6,095 nt of DNA, from positions 1 through 6,095 of the forward strand of contig JABDQB010000120.1 of NCBI GenBank assembly GCA_013042495.1. Direction: 5' to 3'. The position numbers and the translations under genes are program-made. The notes under the pieces were generated by a model. It ran no database searches. It was given only the letters and a program-made list of their open reading frames with translations, and was not told the origin of the DNA. This DNA is from Gemmatimonadota bacterium. GTDB taxonomy: Bacteria; Gemmatimonadota; Gemmatimonadetes; Palauibacterales; Palauibacteraceae. Below are positions 1-5,980 of this stretch, piece after piece. Every line of letters starts with the position of its first letter. Position 1 is the first letter of the stretch.

Positions 1-1286
1 ACCATGTTCATCGTGAAGCCGAGGATCTGCATCACGCTGAACGACAGCAACATGGACAATGGAATGGCGATCCCCACGAACGAGGCGTTCCGGACCCCGA
101 GAACGAACAGCAGGACGGACACCACCAGAATCAGACCCGAGATGATGTTGTTCTCGAGGTTGCTGACCATGCTGCGGACGTACTTGGCCGAGTCCGACGT
201 AATGCTGATGTGCGTCGTGGGCGGAAAGTCGGCCTCCATCTCGGCGATCACGGCGCGCACGGCATCCGAAGTCTCGATGATGTTCTCGCCGGTGCGCTTG
301 CTGACGCTCAGCGTGACGACGGAATTCCCGTTGAGACGCGCGTAGCTTTCGCGCTCCTTGAAGCCGAAGTCCACCGTGGCCACGTCCCGTACGTAGATCG
401 GGCGGCTCCCCTCCGCCTCGACGACGATGTCCTCCAGCGGCTGGGTTGACTCGAATTCCCCCGGCACGCGGACCAGGTACTTCACGTCGCCCACATCGAT
501 CGTGCCGCCAGGCACCGTCACGTTCTCGAATGCGATGGCCTCTATCACATCGGTGAACGAGATCCCGTAGTACTTCAGCATTCCGAGATCCACGTCGACC
601 TTGACCTCGCGCTCGAGTCCCCCCGACAGCTGAACGCTGAGCACGGAGGGGATCTGTTCCATCCTGTCCTGGATGTCCTCGGCGAGTTCCTTGAGACGCA
701 CCAGGCTGTACTCGCCGGACACGTTGACCTGCATGATCGGAAACTCGGAGAAGTTGAATTCCAGGATTGCTGGCTCTTCGGCCGCCTCGGGAAGCTCCGG
801 CTTCGCGATATCCACCTTCTCACGCACCAGCTGGAGGGCCTCCGTCATGTCCATCCCGGCCTCGAACTCGGCCGTGATGCTCGAGACGCTCTCCACCGAC
901 TGCGACGTGAGCGTCTTGATATCGGAGATCTTGTTCAGTTCTTCCTCGAGGGGACGCGTGATCAGCGTCTCGATGTCTTCGGGAGCGACCCCGGAGTAGA
1001 ACGTGCTCACGGCCACGAACGGGACCGTAATGTCGGGCGAGGCCTCCTTCGGCACCGTGAGATACGAGTAGAATCCTCCGATTACGATCAGCACGAGCAG
1101 CGTCAACACGCTGATCGGATGGTCCACCGCGAAGTCCGTCAGCCAGAACGTCCTGTAGCGGCCGAGATCTTCCTTGAGTGGATCTCTTCGTTCGAAGAGC
1201 CGATCGGCCGCGCTCCCCGACGCCAGGCGCTCATCGTCACGGGATCTGCTCCTGGACCGGCGCCACCACCTTCGAATCGGGCTCAT
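1..1286 (-). CDS. RND efflux transporter permease subunit (N-terminal 428 residues; 3' end beyond the window)
   Basis: This is the inner-membrane, proton-driven pump of a tripartite RND system. It should take substrates from the periplasm or outer leaflet and pass them to the adaptor and TolC-type channel. My reverse-strand translation shows an unusual cytoplasmic tail (1-56), TM1 (about 57-77, ISVLTLLVLIVIGGFYSYL), a periplasmic porter domain (about 78-375), TM2 (about 381-399) and TM3 (about 404-424). Family-typical motifs are PKEASPDITVP (79-89), PEDIETLITRPLEEELNKI (102-120) and NFSEFPIMQVNVSG (178-191). The window ends just after GFTMNM, before TM4, where this family carries the proton-relay aspartates, so those cannot be checked. 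The ATG at 1286 overlaps the adaptor stop as ATGA and follows a strong GAGGAGG (1294-1300) at 7 nt, which fixes the start. The subgroup looks like the HAE/AcrB-type pumps of Bacteroidota or Gemmatimonadota rather than enterobacterial AcrB (inference). The substrate is unknown. Confidence 0.95.
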   Translation of the reverse strand, partial: MSPIRRWWRRSRSRSRDDERLASGSAADRLFERRDPLKEDLGRYRTFWLTDFAVDHPISVLTLLVLIVIGGFYSYLTVPKEASPDITVPFVAVSTFYSGVAPEDIETLITRPLEEELNKISDIKTLTSQSVESVSSITAEFEAGMDMTEALQLVREKVDIAKPELPEAAEEPAILEFNFSEFPIMQVNVSGEYSLVRLKELAEDIQDRMEQIPSVLSVQLSGGLEREVKVDVDLGMLKYYGISFTDVIEAIAFENVTVPGGTIDVGDVKYLVRVPGEFESTQPLEDIVVEAEGSRPIYVRDVATVDFGFKERESYARLNGNSVVTLSVSKRTGENIIETSDAVRAVIAEMEADFPPTTHISITSDSAKYVRSMVSNLENNIISGLILVVSVLLFVLGVRNASFVGIAIPLSMLLSFSVMQILGFTMNM

Positions 1287-2398
1287 CTTCCGCCCTCCTC
1301 CCCCACTTCCCGCACCCGGTCACCCGCGTCCACCATCTGATGGCCGGTGACGATCAGCCGATCTCCCTCCGCCAGCCCCGCAGTCACCACGACCTCGTTC
1401 TGGAAGCTGGGTCCGAGACCTACGGCCCGCGACTCCGCGAGCGTTCCGTCAGGGCCTTCCGCCACCACGAAGACTTCGTACCCATCCTCCGTGCGCAGGA
1501 CGACGTCCTGCGGAACGACGATTACCTCCCGAAGGGTCTCCGTCGCGACCCTGACGTTGGCCACCATCTGGGGCTTGAGGCGTCCTTCCGGGTTGTCCAG
1601 CAAGACTTCGATCGGAAACGTGCGGTTCTGCGGGTCCACGGCTGCCCCGACGTAGGTTATCGCCCCTTCGATCGACTGCCCCGGCAATACATCGAAGTCG
1701 AGAACGGCGCTGCCTCCCTCGACCACGTATGGTCCGAATCGCTCGGGGACTCCCCCCGTCACCTTGAGCCGGCCGATCGTGAGCACCCGGGCCACCGGTA
1801 CGCCGGGAGCCACGATCTCCCCGACGTCCACGTACCGGTCGTCGAGTACTCCGGCGATCGGTGACTTGATCGTGTGGCGCGCGAGGCGGGCCTCGAGAAA
1901 CGCCAGGCGCGCGTCCGCCGACTGGGCTTCGTACTTGGTCTGCAGGAACGCGATTTCACTGCCGATTCCCTCTTCCTCCCACAGTTGGCGCTGCCTCTCG
2001 AAGCGCTCCCTGGCCAGGGCAGCGGATGCCCGGGACTCATCGACCTGGGCCGCGAGTATCTCGTCATCGATTCGGACGATCGGTTGTCCGGCGCGCACCC
2101 TGGAGCCCTTGTCTACGATGACGCGCTCGATGACGCCGCTCTCCTGCGAGCTCACGACCACGTCCTCGAAGGCCTCAACCACTCCCGTGAGCCTGATGTA
2201 TGACGTGAAATCGGCCGCCGCGAGCGTTCGTACTTCGACGTTGACCACCTTGACATAGGTCGCCCCTGCCGTCGGTTCTTCTTCGCTCGCGGAGGTATCC
2301 GCTGAACCGCAGCCCGCGGCGGCGATCACCAGAAGCCCGCCCAGCGTCGCGACTAATCCAGGCCTTCTGTCTATTCTCACGGCTCGCGTCACCTTCAT
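1283..2398 (-). CDS. RND efflux periplasmic adaptor subunit (membrane fusion protein), lipoprotein
   Basis: This 371-residue membrane fusion protein should bridge the RND permease and the TolC-type channel in the periplasm. The N-terminus has basic residues (R5, R8, R11, R12), a hydrophobic stretch (15-29) and a lipobox-like AAGC with Cys30, so a lipid anchor is predicted. Domains in order: first half of the lipoyl-like barrel-sandwich (about 79-114), a short charged alpha-hairpin (about 115-173), the second lipoyl half (about 175-205, IKSPIAGVLDDRYVDVGE), a beta-barrel (about 208-285, containing VDPQNRTFPIEVLLDNPEGR and LKPQMVANVRV) and a membrane-proximal domain (about 290-365). Length and order match the HlyD_D23/AcrA-like family. 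The start at 2398 overlaps the upstream stop as ATGA and has GGGAAGG (2405-2411) at 6 nt. The C-terminal EEGGR codons form the ribosome-binding site of the pump gene. No metal-binding Met or His clusters are visible, so a drug or lipid-type substrate is more likely than copper or silver (weak inference). Confidence 0.96.
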   Translation of the reverse strand: MKVTRAVRIDRRPGLVATLGGLLVIAAAGCGSADTSASEEEPTAGATYVKVVNVEVRTLAAADFTSYIRLTGVVEAFEDVVVSSQESGVIERVIVDKGSRVRAGQPIVRIDDEILAAQVDESRASAALARERFERQRQLWEEEGIGSEIAFLQTKYEAQSADARLAFLEARLARHTIKSPIAGVLDDRYVDVGEIVAPGVPVARVLTIGRLKVTGGVPERFGPYVVEGGSAVLDFDVLPGQSIEGAITYVGAAVDPQNRTFPIEVLLDNPEGRLKPQMVANVRVATETLREVIVVPQDVVLRTEDGYEVFVVAEGPDGTLAESRAVGLGPSFQNEVVVTAGLAEGDRLIVTGHQMVDAGDRVREVGEEGGR

Positions 2399-4107
2399 CG
2401 GTCGCCTTCCCTGTCATCATTGGAAACCCGATCGCCAGCGCTGTCTGGATTCAACCGGTTCTCAGGTCTGATGTCTCCCTCGATCATCGCCTCCACCGCC
2501 GGATCCACGGCCGGGACCACTCCGACCGCCAGGTCCAGTTGTGCCTGCGCGACCAGGTAGTCGTATATCGCCAGCGCGTAGTTCTGCTCCGCCTGCCGAA
2601 GAGCCAGTTCGGCCTCCGTCACTTCGAGTCTCGGCTGCGTGCCGGCGAGGTACTCGGTCGTCACGATGTCGAAGCCCCTCTGGGCCTGCGTTACCGCCTG
2701 GCGCTGGGCCTCCGCCCGTGATCGCGATTCGGTCAGGTTCGAGAGAACCGTCTCGACCTCGTTGGCGGCTCGCTGCCGCAGATCGCCGATCCGTTCTTCC
2801 GCCTGGCGCACGCCGATCTTCCTCTGCTCTACTCGATTCCAGCGCCGCGTTCCGGAGAACAATGGCACGTCAATCTGAACGCCCACTGCTGACGTCGTGA
2901 ACCGCTGATCCGGGTTCTCGCCGAAGAAGTTGAGCGCTCCGTTCTCCTGGGCCTGCAGCCCCCAAGTGAAGAATCCAGACAGAGTGGGAAAGAGCTGAGT
3001 CCGCTCGTACTTCACTCGCGCTTCCTCCAGGTCACGCTGGAGACGAGCTTGTTGTAGGTCTGTCCGGTTCGAAAGTGCGACGGACTCAAGGTCATCGTAC
3101 CCCGCCATCGCGGCTTCCGGGACGCCGGCGAACACCAGCAGCGCGACGTTATCCTCGGTATTCACGGCGCCCTCGGACAGATCGATCTGGTGCAGCTCAC
3201 CGAAGGCCGCCGCGCTCGCCATCTCGCCCAGCCCCATCTCGATGGCCAGCACCCGCCTGGCCTCATCCACTTCGTTCTGTGCGCGCCGCAGGTTGGGCTC
3301 AATGTTCGCCAGCTGCACTTCGAGCCGCAGTACATCGTAGTCGCTCGCGAGTCCGGCCCTGTTCAGTGCGCGCGTCTCTTCGAGAGTCTGTCGGACGCGC
3401 TCGATGCTGTTCTGTGTAACGCGGACCGCTTCCTGCGCCAGGAGGACGTTCAGGTACGCGATGCGGGTCGTCGTAGCGACCCCCTGGGCCGAACCGCGCA
3501 GCGCCTCCCGAGCCAGATTCCGAAAAGACCCGGCCGTCCCCACTCCGACGAACACGCCGGCATCGAACAGGGCCTGATTCAACGTGAGCCCGGCGTTCCA
3601 CTGGTTGTCGGCGCCGAAGGTCACCGCGATCAAGTCGTCCGGGTCGGCGTCCGGGTCGATGAAGATTCTCGGCAAGAACGCGGACGGTAGCTCGAGATTC
3701 CGCTGCATCGAGGCGAAACCGTCAATCTCGGGGAACAGCGCCCCGTAGGCCTCGGACACCTGCTTGTTCGCCACGTCGAGGTCGTACTGCGAAACGGCTA
3801 GCTGGCGGTTGTTGCGCAGAGCGATCGACACGGCGCTTTCCAGCGTATAGGGGCGGGCGTCCTGGAACGCGCCGTCACCCTCGTGGGTCCGCGGCAGCGC
3901 ATCTGAGTCCGCAGCGCCGAGCGTCTCGCCCAGATCCGCCTGGGCCGACAGAGGGCCGTCCGCCCGGAGAACCGGCGACTCCTGATTCGCCGCCGCGTCG
4001 GCCACCTGTCCCAGCGCGGGACGCACGACCCCTCCCATCACGATCATCATCGCTGCGAAGACCGCGGGCGCCGGCCCCTCCTCTATCCATGACCGGAACT
4101 CAATCAT
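2395..4107 (-). CDS. TolC-family outer membrane efflux protein
   Basis: This 570-residue protein is the outer-membrane channel of the system and should act as a trimer with a beta-barrel and a long periplasmic alpha-barrel. It shows the internal duplication of the OEP family. Repeat one starts near YTLESAVSIALRNNRQLAV (87-105) with LFPEIDGF (124-131). Repeat two starts near LESVALSNRTDLQQARL (340-356) with LFPTLSGFF (372-380). Each is followed by a beta segment (LTLNQALFDAG, 174-184; VQIDVPLFSG, 410-419) and long coiled-coil helices. A Sec signal peptide is likely at 14-33 (hydrophobic PAVFAAMMIVMGGVV, possible cut after ALG at 33), but the n-region carries three Glu and only one Arg, which is unusual. 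Residues 35-85 are a low-complexity Ala/Asp/Glu-rich linker, and about 40 charged residues trail the last helix. The start at 4107 overlaps the regulator stop as ATGA and has AGGTGG (4114-4119) at 6 nt. The family call is secure; the substrate is unknown. Confidence 0.95.
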   Translation of the reverse strand: MIEFRSWIEEGPAPAVFAAMMIVMGGVVRPALGQVADAAANQESPVLRADGPLSAQADLGETLGAADSDALPRTHEGDGAFQDARPYTLESAVSIALRNNRQLAVSQYDLDVANKQVSEAYGALFPEIDGFASMQRNLELPSAFLPRIFIDPDADPDDLIAVTFGADNQWNAGLTLNQALFDAGVFVGVGTAGSFRNLAREALRGSAQGVATTTRIAYLNVLLAQEAVRVTQNSIERVRQTLEETRALNRAGLASDYDVLRLEVQLANIEPNLRRAQNEVDEARRVLAIEMGLGEMASAAAFGELHQIDLSEGAVNTEDNVALLVFAGVPEAAMAGYDDLESVALSNRTDLQQARLQRDLEEARVKYERTQLFPTLSGFFTWGLQAQENGALNFFGENPDQRFTTSAVGVQIDVPLFSGTRRWNRVEQRKIGVRQAEERIGDLRQRAANEVETVLSNLTESRSRAEAQRQAVTQAQRGFDIVTTEYLAGTQPRLEVTEAELALRQAEQNYALAIYDYLVAQAQLDLAVGVVPAVDPAVEAMIEGDIRPENRLNPDSAGDRVSNDDREGDR

Positions 4108-4772
4108 CGGGGACCACCTTTCGTCACTTCCACGGGCTGGAGCCCGATTCTCACCACATCGCGGAACCTCTCGAACAGTCCGATCGTCAACTCTCTCTCA
4201 TCCAGTCCCTCGCAGCAGCCGGTCTCTGCCAGCAGGTCCTGCGGATCGCAGGCCATGAAGATCGTGACCAATCCATGTACCAGCGACCACAGGTACAGGA
4301 CCACGATATCCGGCTCCGTCTTCCGCATGTTCCCGGCCTCCATGGCCTCGACGACGCACTCCCTCAGGACCCGATAGCCGCCCTGGCCGGGGACGTCTTC
4401 CATATGCCGAGGGGCAGGCGTCTGAATGGCGAAGATGATCTTGAAGTACTCGCGGTTTTCGAGCGCGAAACGGATGTAGGCCTCACCGAGCGCCGAGACC
4501 CGTTCCATGGAGCCCGCGGGAATGTGCTCGATGGACTTCCGCATGTAGGCCTCGGAACGCTGGAAGCCGTGAGCCACCACACGGTCCACCAGGTCTTCCT
4601 TGCCTTCGAACCAGTGGTATATCGCGGTAGCGCTGAGGCCGACCTGCGCAGCTACGGCCCGCATCGAGAGCGCGTCCAGTCCGCCCTCGGCGAGCAGGTT
4701 GCGGGCAGCCTCGAGGATGGCGGTCTCGGTCTCTCGCGAGCCCGCCTTTTCTGTGACATGGGAATTCGTCAT
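4104..4772 (-). CDS. TetR/AcrR-family transcriptional repressor of the efflux operon
   Basis: This 222-residue one-component regulator is first in the operon. The N-terminal domain is classic TetR: helix 1 TAILEAARNLLAEGG (17-31), then a helix-turn-helix LSMRAVAAQVGLSATAIYHWF (35-55) and GKEDLVDRV (57-65). The C-terminal ligand and dimer domain carries YLWSLVHGLVTIF (160-172). Its W162-x3-H166-G167 signature fits the WHG-type (TetR_C_33) domain as I recall it. Four cysteines (139, 175, 186, 187), two of them adjacent, could add thiol sensitivity (speculative). AAGGG (4780-4784) lies 7 nt before the ATG at 4772, supporting this start. The tandem operator-like boxes just upstream suggest self-repression and co-repression of the three pump genes, relieved by a pump substrate, as in AcrR- and TtgR-type systems (inference). 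The stop overlaps the channel gene start. The family is certain; the ligand is unknown. Confidence 0.95.
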   Translation of the reverse strand: MTNSHVTEKAGSRETETAILEAARNLLAEGGLDALSMRAVAAQVGLSATAIYHWFEGKEDLVDRVVAHGFQRSEAYMRKSIEHIPAGSMERVSALGEAYIRFALENREYFKIIFAIQTPAPRHMEDVPGQGGYRVLRECVVEAMEAGNMRKTEPDIVVLYLWSLVHGLVTIFMACDPQDLLAETGCCEGLDERELTIGLFERFRDVVRIGLQPVEVTKGGPR

Positions 4773-4782
4773 GAGCTCACCC

Positions 4783-4825
4783 TTAACGGCGTTAGGTTAA
4801 CAACGTTAAATTAACGTTGTTAACC
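4783..4825. promoter_or_regulatory. Three tandem 14-bp operator boxes, probable TetR binding array
   Basis: Three consecutive 14-bp units begin at 4783, 4797 and 4811. Each holds an 11-bp palindrome TAACNNNGTTA (4784-4794, 4798-4808, 4812-4822). The last two lie within a perfect inverted repeat with 15-bp arms (4795-4809 and 4811-4825) around one central base at 4810. AACGTT also occurs twice, 11 bp apart (4802-4807 and 4813-4818), so two overlapping dimers in the QacR manner are an alternative reading. The array sits between the -35-like hexamer and the regulator start codon, covering the likely -10 region and reaching the Shine-Dalgarno. It is AT-rich against a GC-rich background. That the co-encoded TetR protein binds here is inferred from position and symmetry. 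Confidence 0.85.
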
Positions 4826-4835
4826 CGACCGTCAA
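4807..4835 (-). promoter_or_regulatory. Probable promoter of the tetR-efflux operon
   Basis: On the minus strand TTGACG (4835-4830) matches the sigma-70 -35 consensus at 5 of 6 positions. A weak AT-rich -10 follows at 16-17 bp spacing (TAATTT at 4813-4808 or AATTTA at 4812-4807). The transcript would start around 4800, leaving a leader of roughly 30 nt. The operator boxes cover the spacer, the -10 and the start site, consistent with repression by blocking RNA polymerase. The -35 is convincing; the exact -10 is not. Confidence 0.55.
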
Positions 4836-4876
4836 GGGCGTCTTCAAGAATACGTCGAGATGAGCGCCGGTCCTTC

Positions 4877-5491
4877 TCAGACAGCCGTTACCGCGAGCCT
4901 GAACCGGATCGAGTAAGAGCCTTGTGTCCCCTTGCCCGAGACTTCGTAATCCCCGGGGTCCGACAATGCCGCCGACCCCCGGAACAGGGGTCTCTCGCCT
5001 CCCGCCAGGCGCGTCAGGAGCGTGGATTCGAGGTCCGTGGCAGCCGTCCCCAGTGAATCGGACACGACCCACGCCTTGTCGGGAACCGCCGCCCGAGCGC
5101 GGCCGATGAGCGTTGCCACGACGTCTCCGAGTGCACGGCGCAACCGGTCCCACCCGTCCGACCGATTGACGTCGAGCACTTTGAACTGGATCGAGTGGAC
5201 TCCGTCCCCTCGCACCAGGAGGACCAGGCGATCCCACGCATCGATACGGGCCATGTCAAAAGAGGAGACCTTGCCTTTGCCGGCCGCGCGCACGTAGTCG
5301 GGCAAGTCTTCCTTCTCCGGGTCGCACTCCCAGTAGCGATCGAGATCGGGAAGCACAGCGTGTTCGGTGTCGTGCTCACCCCGGCCGTTCAGGTATCGGA
5401 TATCGGCGACGAATCGGAAGTTGGCCTTGCGGCGCGGCAGCTTGCGGGGAAAGTCGAATCCGGTCAGCACCAACTCGTAAGTCTGCGGCAT
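4877..5491 (-). CDS. Conserved-looking hypothetical protein, 204 residues, soluble
   Basis: I do not recognise a family. The protein has no signal peptide or membrane segment, so it is probably cytoplasmic. It starts with beta-like segments (YELVLTGFDFPRKLPRR; FRFVADIRYL), then an acidic middle (DLDRYWECDPEKEDLPDYV). Alternating strands and helices follow (DRLVLLVRG; VHSIQFKVLDVNR; WDRLRRALGDVVATLIGRA), and it ends in a strand pair (GDYEVSGKG; GSYSIRFRLAV). Coding is supported by length, the strong ribosome-binding site and charge-balanced GC-rich codon use. GAGGAGG (5496-5502) lies 4 nt before the ATG at 5491; the adjacent in-frame GTG at 5494 would leave only 1 nt, so ATG 5491 is preferred. 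It lies 125 nt downstream of the HPF-like gene on the same strand, and its stop is about 40 nt before the efflux promoter. A link to efflux is not shown. Confidence 0.8.
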   Translation of the reverse strand: MPQTYELVLTGFDFPRKLPRRKANFRFVADIRYLNGRGEHDTEHAVLPDLDRYWECDPEKEDLPDYVRAAGKGKVSSFDMARIDAWDRLVLLVRGDGVHSIQFKVLDVNRSDGWDRLRRALGDVVATLIGRARAAVPDKAWVVSDSLGTAATDLESTLLTRLAGGERPLFRGSAALSDPGDYEVSGKGTQGSYSIRFRLAVTAV

Positions 5492-5495
5492 CACA

Positions 5496-5502
5496 CCTCC
5501 TC
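5496..5502 (-). promoter_or_regulatory. Shine-Dalgarno that decides the start of the hypothetical gene
   Basis: The minus strand reads GAGGAGG followed by TGTG and then ATG. The 4-nt spacing suits ATG at 5491, while the GTG codon at 5494 is too close to be used efficiently. The annotated protein should therefore begin with a single Met. Confidence 0.7.
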
Positions 5503-5510
5503 GGGTTGAG

Positions 5511-5527
5511 CGACTCGCGTCGAGTCG
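5511..5527. repeat. Perfect hairpin in the leader of the hypothetical gene
   Basis: CGACTCG (5511-5517) and CGAGTCG (5521-5527) form a 7-bp perfect stem with a 3-nt loop. It ends about 8 nt upstream of the GAGGAGG site. No T-tract follows on either strand, so it is not a standard intrinsic terminator. It could shape the 5' leader or be a small protein-binding site; its function is unknown. Confidence 0.5.
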
Positions 5528-5556
5528 TCTGAGGGGCGCAGTTCCGCGACGTCTCC

Positions 5557-5579
5557 TCCGGCCGGCGGGATCGGCCGGA
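5557..5579. repeat. GC-rich perfect hairpin between the HPF-like and hypothetical genes
   Basis: TCCGGCCG (5557-5564) pairs with CGGCCGGA (5572-5579), an 8-bp stem with a 7-nt loop. It lies about 40 nt past the HPF-like stop codon. The very stable stem could stall polymerase or protect an RNA end, but neither strand has the U-run of an intrinsic terminator. I saw no convincing promoter between it and the hypothetical gene, so read-through from the HPF-like gene is possible. Confidence 0.5.
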
Positions 5580-5616
5580 ATGCAATCACAACTCTAGCTG
5601 ACCAGCCCGTCCGAGT

Positions 5617-5901
5617 TCAAGGGGTGTCCGAATTGTCCTCCAGCGCACGCTCCAGACGTCGCTCGAGGTCCTTGAACGCCCGGTCCCAGTCGCCGGCTTC
5701 CGCGTGACGAACGACCGTGTCCTTCTTCTCACCCCATGAGAGAACCAGACCCACGGCTTTTCCGGTCTCTCGTTCCTCGAGCACGAACTTGGCCAGCTGC
5801 AGCCCGGTCGTTCGCGCCGACAGGTCGGCAGACACCGCCTCGACCCTGGACTCGAGGTCTCCGGTCAGTTCCATGCCGCGCGTCGAGATCTGTATCTGCA
5901 T
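5617..5901 (-). CDS. HPF/RaiA-like (ribosome hibernation factor fold) small protein
   Basis: This 94-residue protein has the beta-alpha-beta-beta-beta-alpha layout of the short HPF/YfiA family. In order: strand 1 (MQIQISTRGMEL, 1-12), helix 1 (TGDLESRVEAVSADLSAR, 13-30), strand 2 (AKFVLEERE, 37-45), strand 3 (KAVGLVLSWG, 48-57), strand 4 (DTVVRHAEAG, 61-70) and helix 2 (WDRAFKDLERRLERALED, 72-89). Its length is close to E. coli HPF (95 residues, from memory). True HPF proteins bind the 30S decoding region through a basic surface. By my count this one has 19 acidic and 14 Lys/Arg residues, so ribosome binding is uncertain and a divergent partner or role is possible. GGGAG lies 5 nt before the ATG at 5901. 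It is divergent from the flavin reductase gene. The fold call rests on pattern comparison only. Confidence 0.75.
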   Translation of the reverse strand: MQIQISTRGMELTGDLESRVEAVSADLSARTTGLQLAKFVLEERETGKAVGLVLSWGEKKDTVVRHAEAGDWDRAFKDLERRLERALEDNSDTP

Positions 5902-5942
5902 GTGTTCTCCCTTGCCTCACATTGGCGCACCAGCGATGTGGC

Positions 5943-5972
5943 TATTTACGGCCGGCGGTGCCATGATGTAAA
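5943..5972 (-). promoter_or_regulatory. Candidate promoter for the HPF-like gene
   Basis: The minus strand shows TTTACA (5972-5967, 5 of 6 to the -35 consensus), an 18-bp spacer and TAAATA (5948-5943, weak -10). This would give a leader of about 35 nt before the ATG at 5901. The same AT-rich hexamer could serve a plus-strand promoter (TTGGCG at 5922-5927, 15-bp spacing) for the flavin reductase gene, but that fit is poorer. Confidence 0.35.
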
Positions 5973-5980
5973 GGCGAAAC

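Noticed and set aside
4..345. Plus-strand frame of 113 codons at the left edge
   Set aside because: It is antisense to the RND permease, whose TM2-TM3 and porter motifs are unmistakable on the minus strand.
1178..1864. Open plus-strand frame of 228 codons opposite the adaptor and pump start
   Set aside because: It is codon-aligned with the adaptor gene on the other strand, has no recognisable domain and is His/Arg/Pro-rich, as expected for a GC-rich shadow frame.
1283..2398. Heavy-metal (CusB-type) adaptor
   Set aside because: No Met- or His-rich metal-binding segment is visible at the N- or C-terminus. The sequence fits general membrane fusion proteins.
3190..3690. Open plus-strand frame of 166 codons opposite the TolC-type gene
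   Set aside because: It is again in register with the real minus-strand gene and carries no domain signal.
4089..4814. Open plus-strand frame of 241 codons opposite the TetR gene
   Set aside because: Its codons lie in register with the antisense codons of the TetR gene. TTA, CTA and TCA, which would create stops, are rare in GC-rich genes. The product shows no family motif, while the minus-strand protein is a clear TetR.
4783..4825. Insertion or attachment site made of short repeats
   Set aside because: There is no integrase, transposase or target duplication nearby. The position between -35 and start codon, and the dyad symmetry, fit an operator better.
4806..5237. Minus-strand frame of 143 codons overlapping the hypothetical gene
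   Set aside because: It overlaps the better-supported 4877-5491 gene in another frame, has Pro/Gly/Arg-rich low-complexity composition, and runs into the efflux promoter and operator.
5557..5579. Intrinsic terminator after the HPF-like gene
   Set aside because: The stem is strong, but no T-run follows on the minus strand or the plus strand, so it is listed only as a hairpin.
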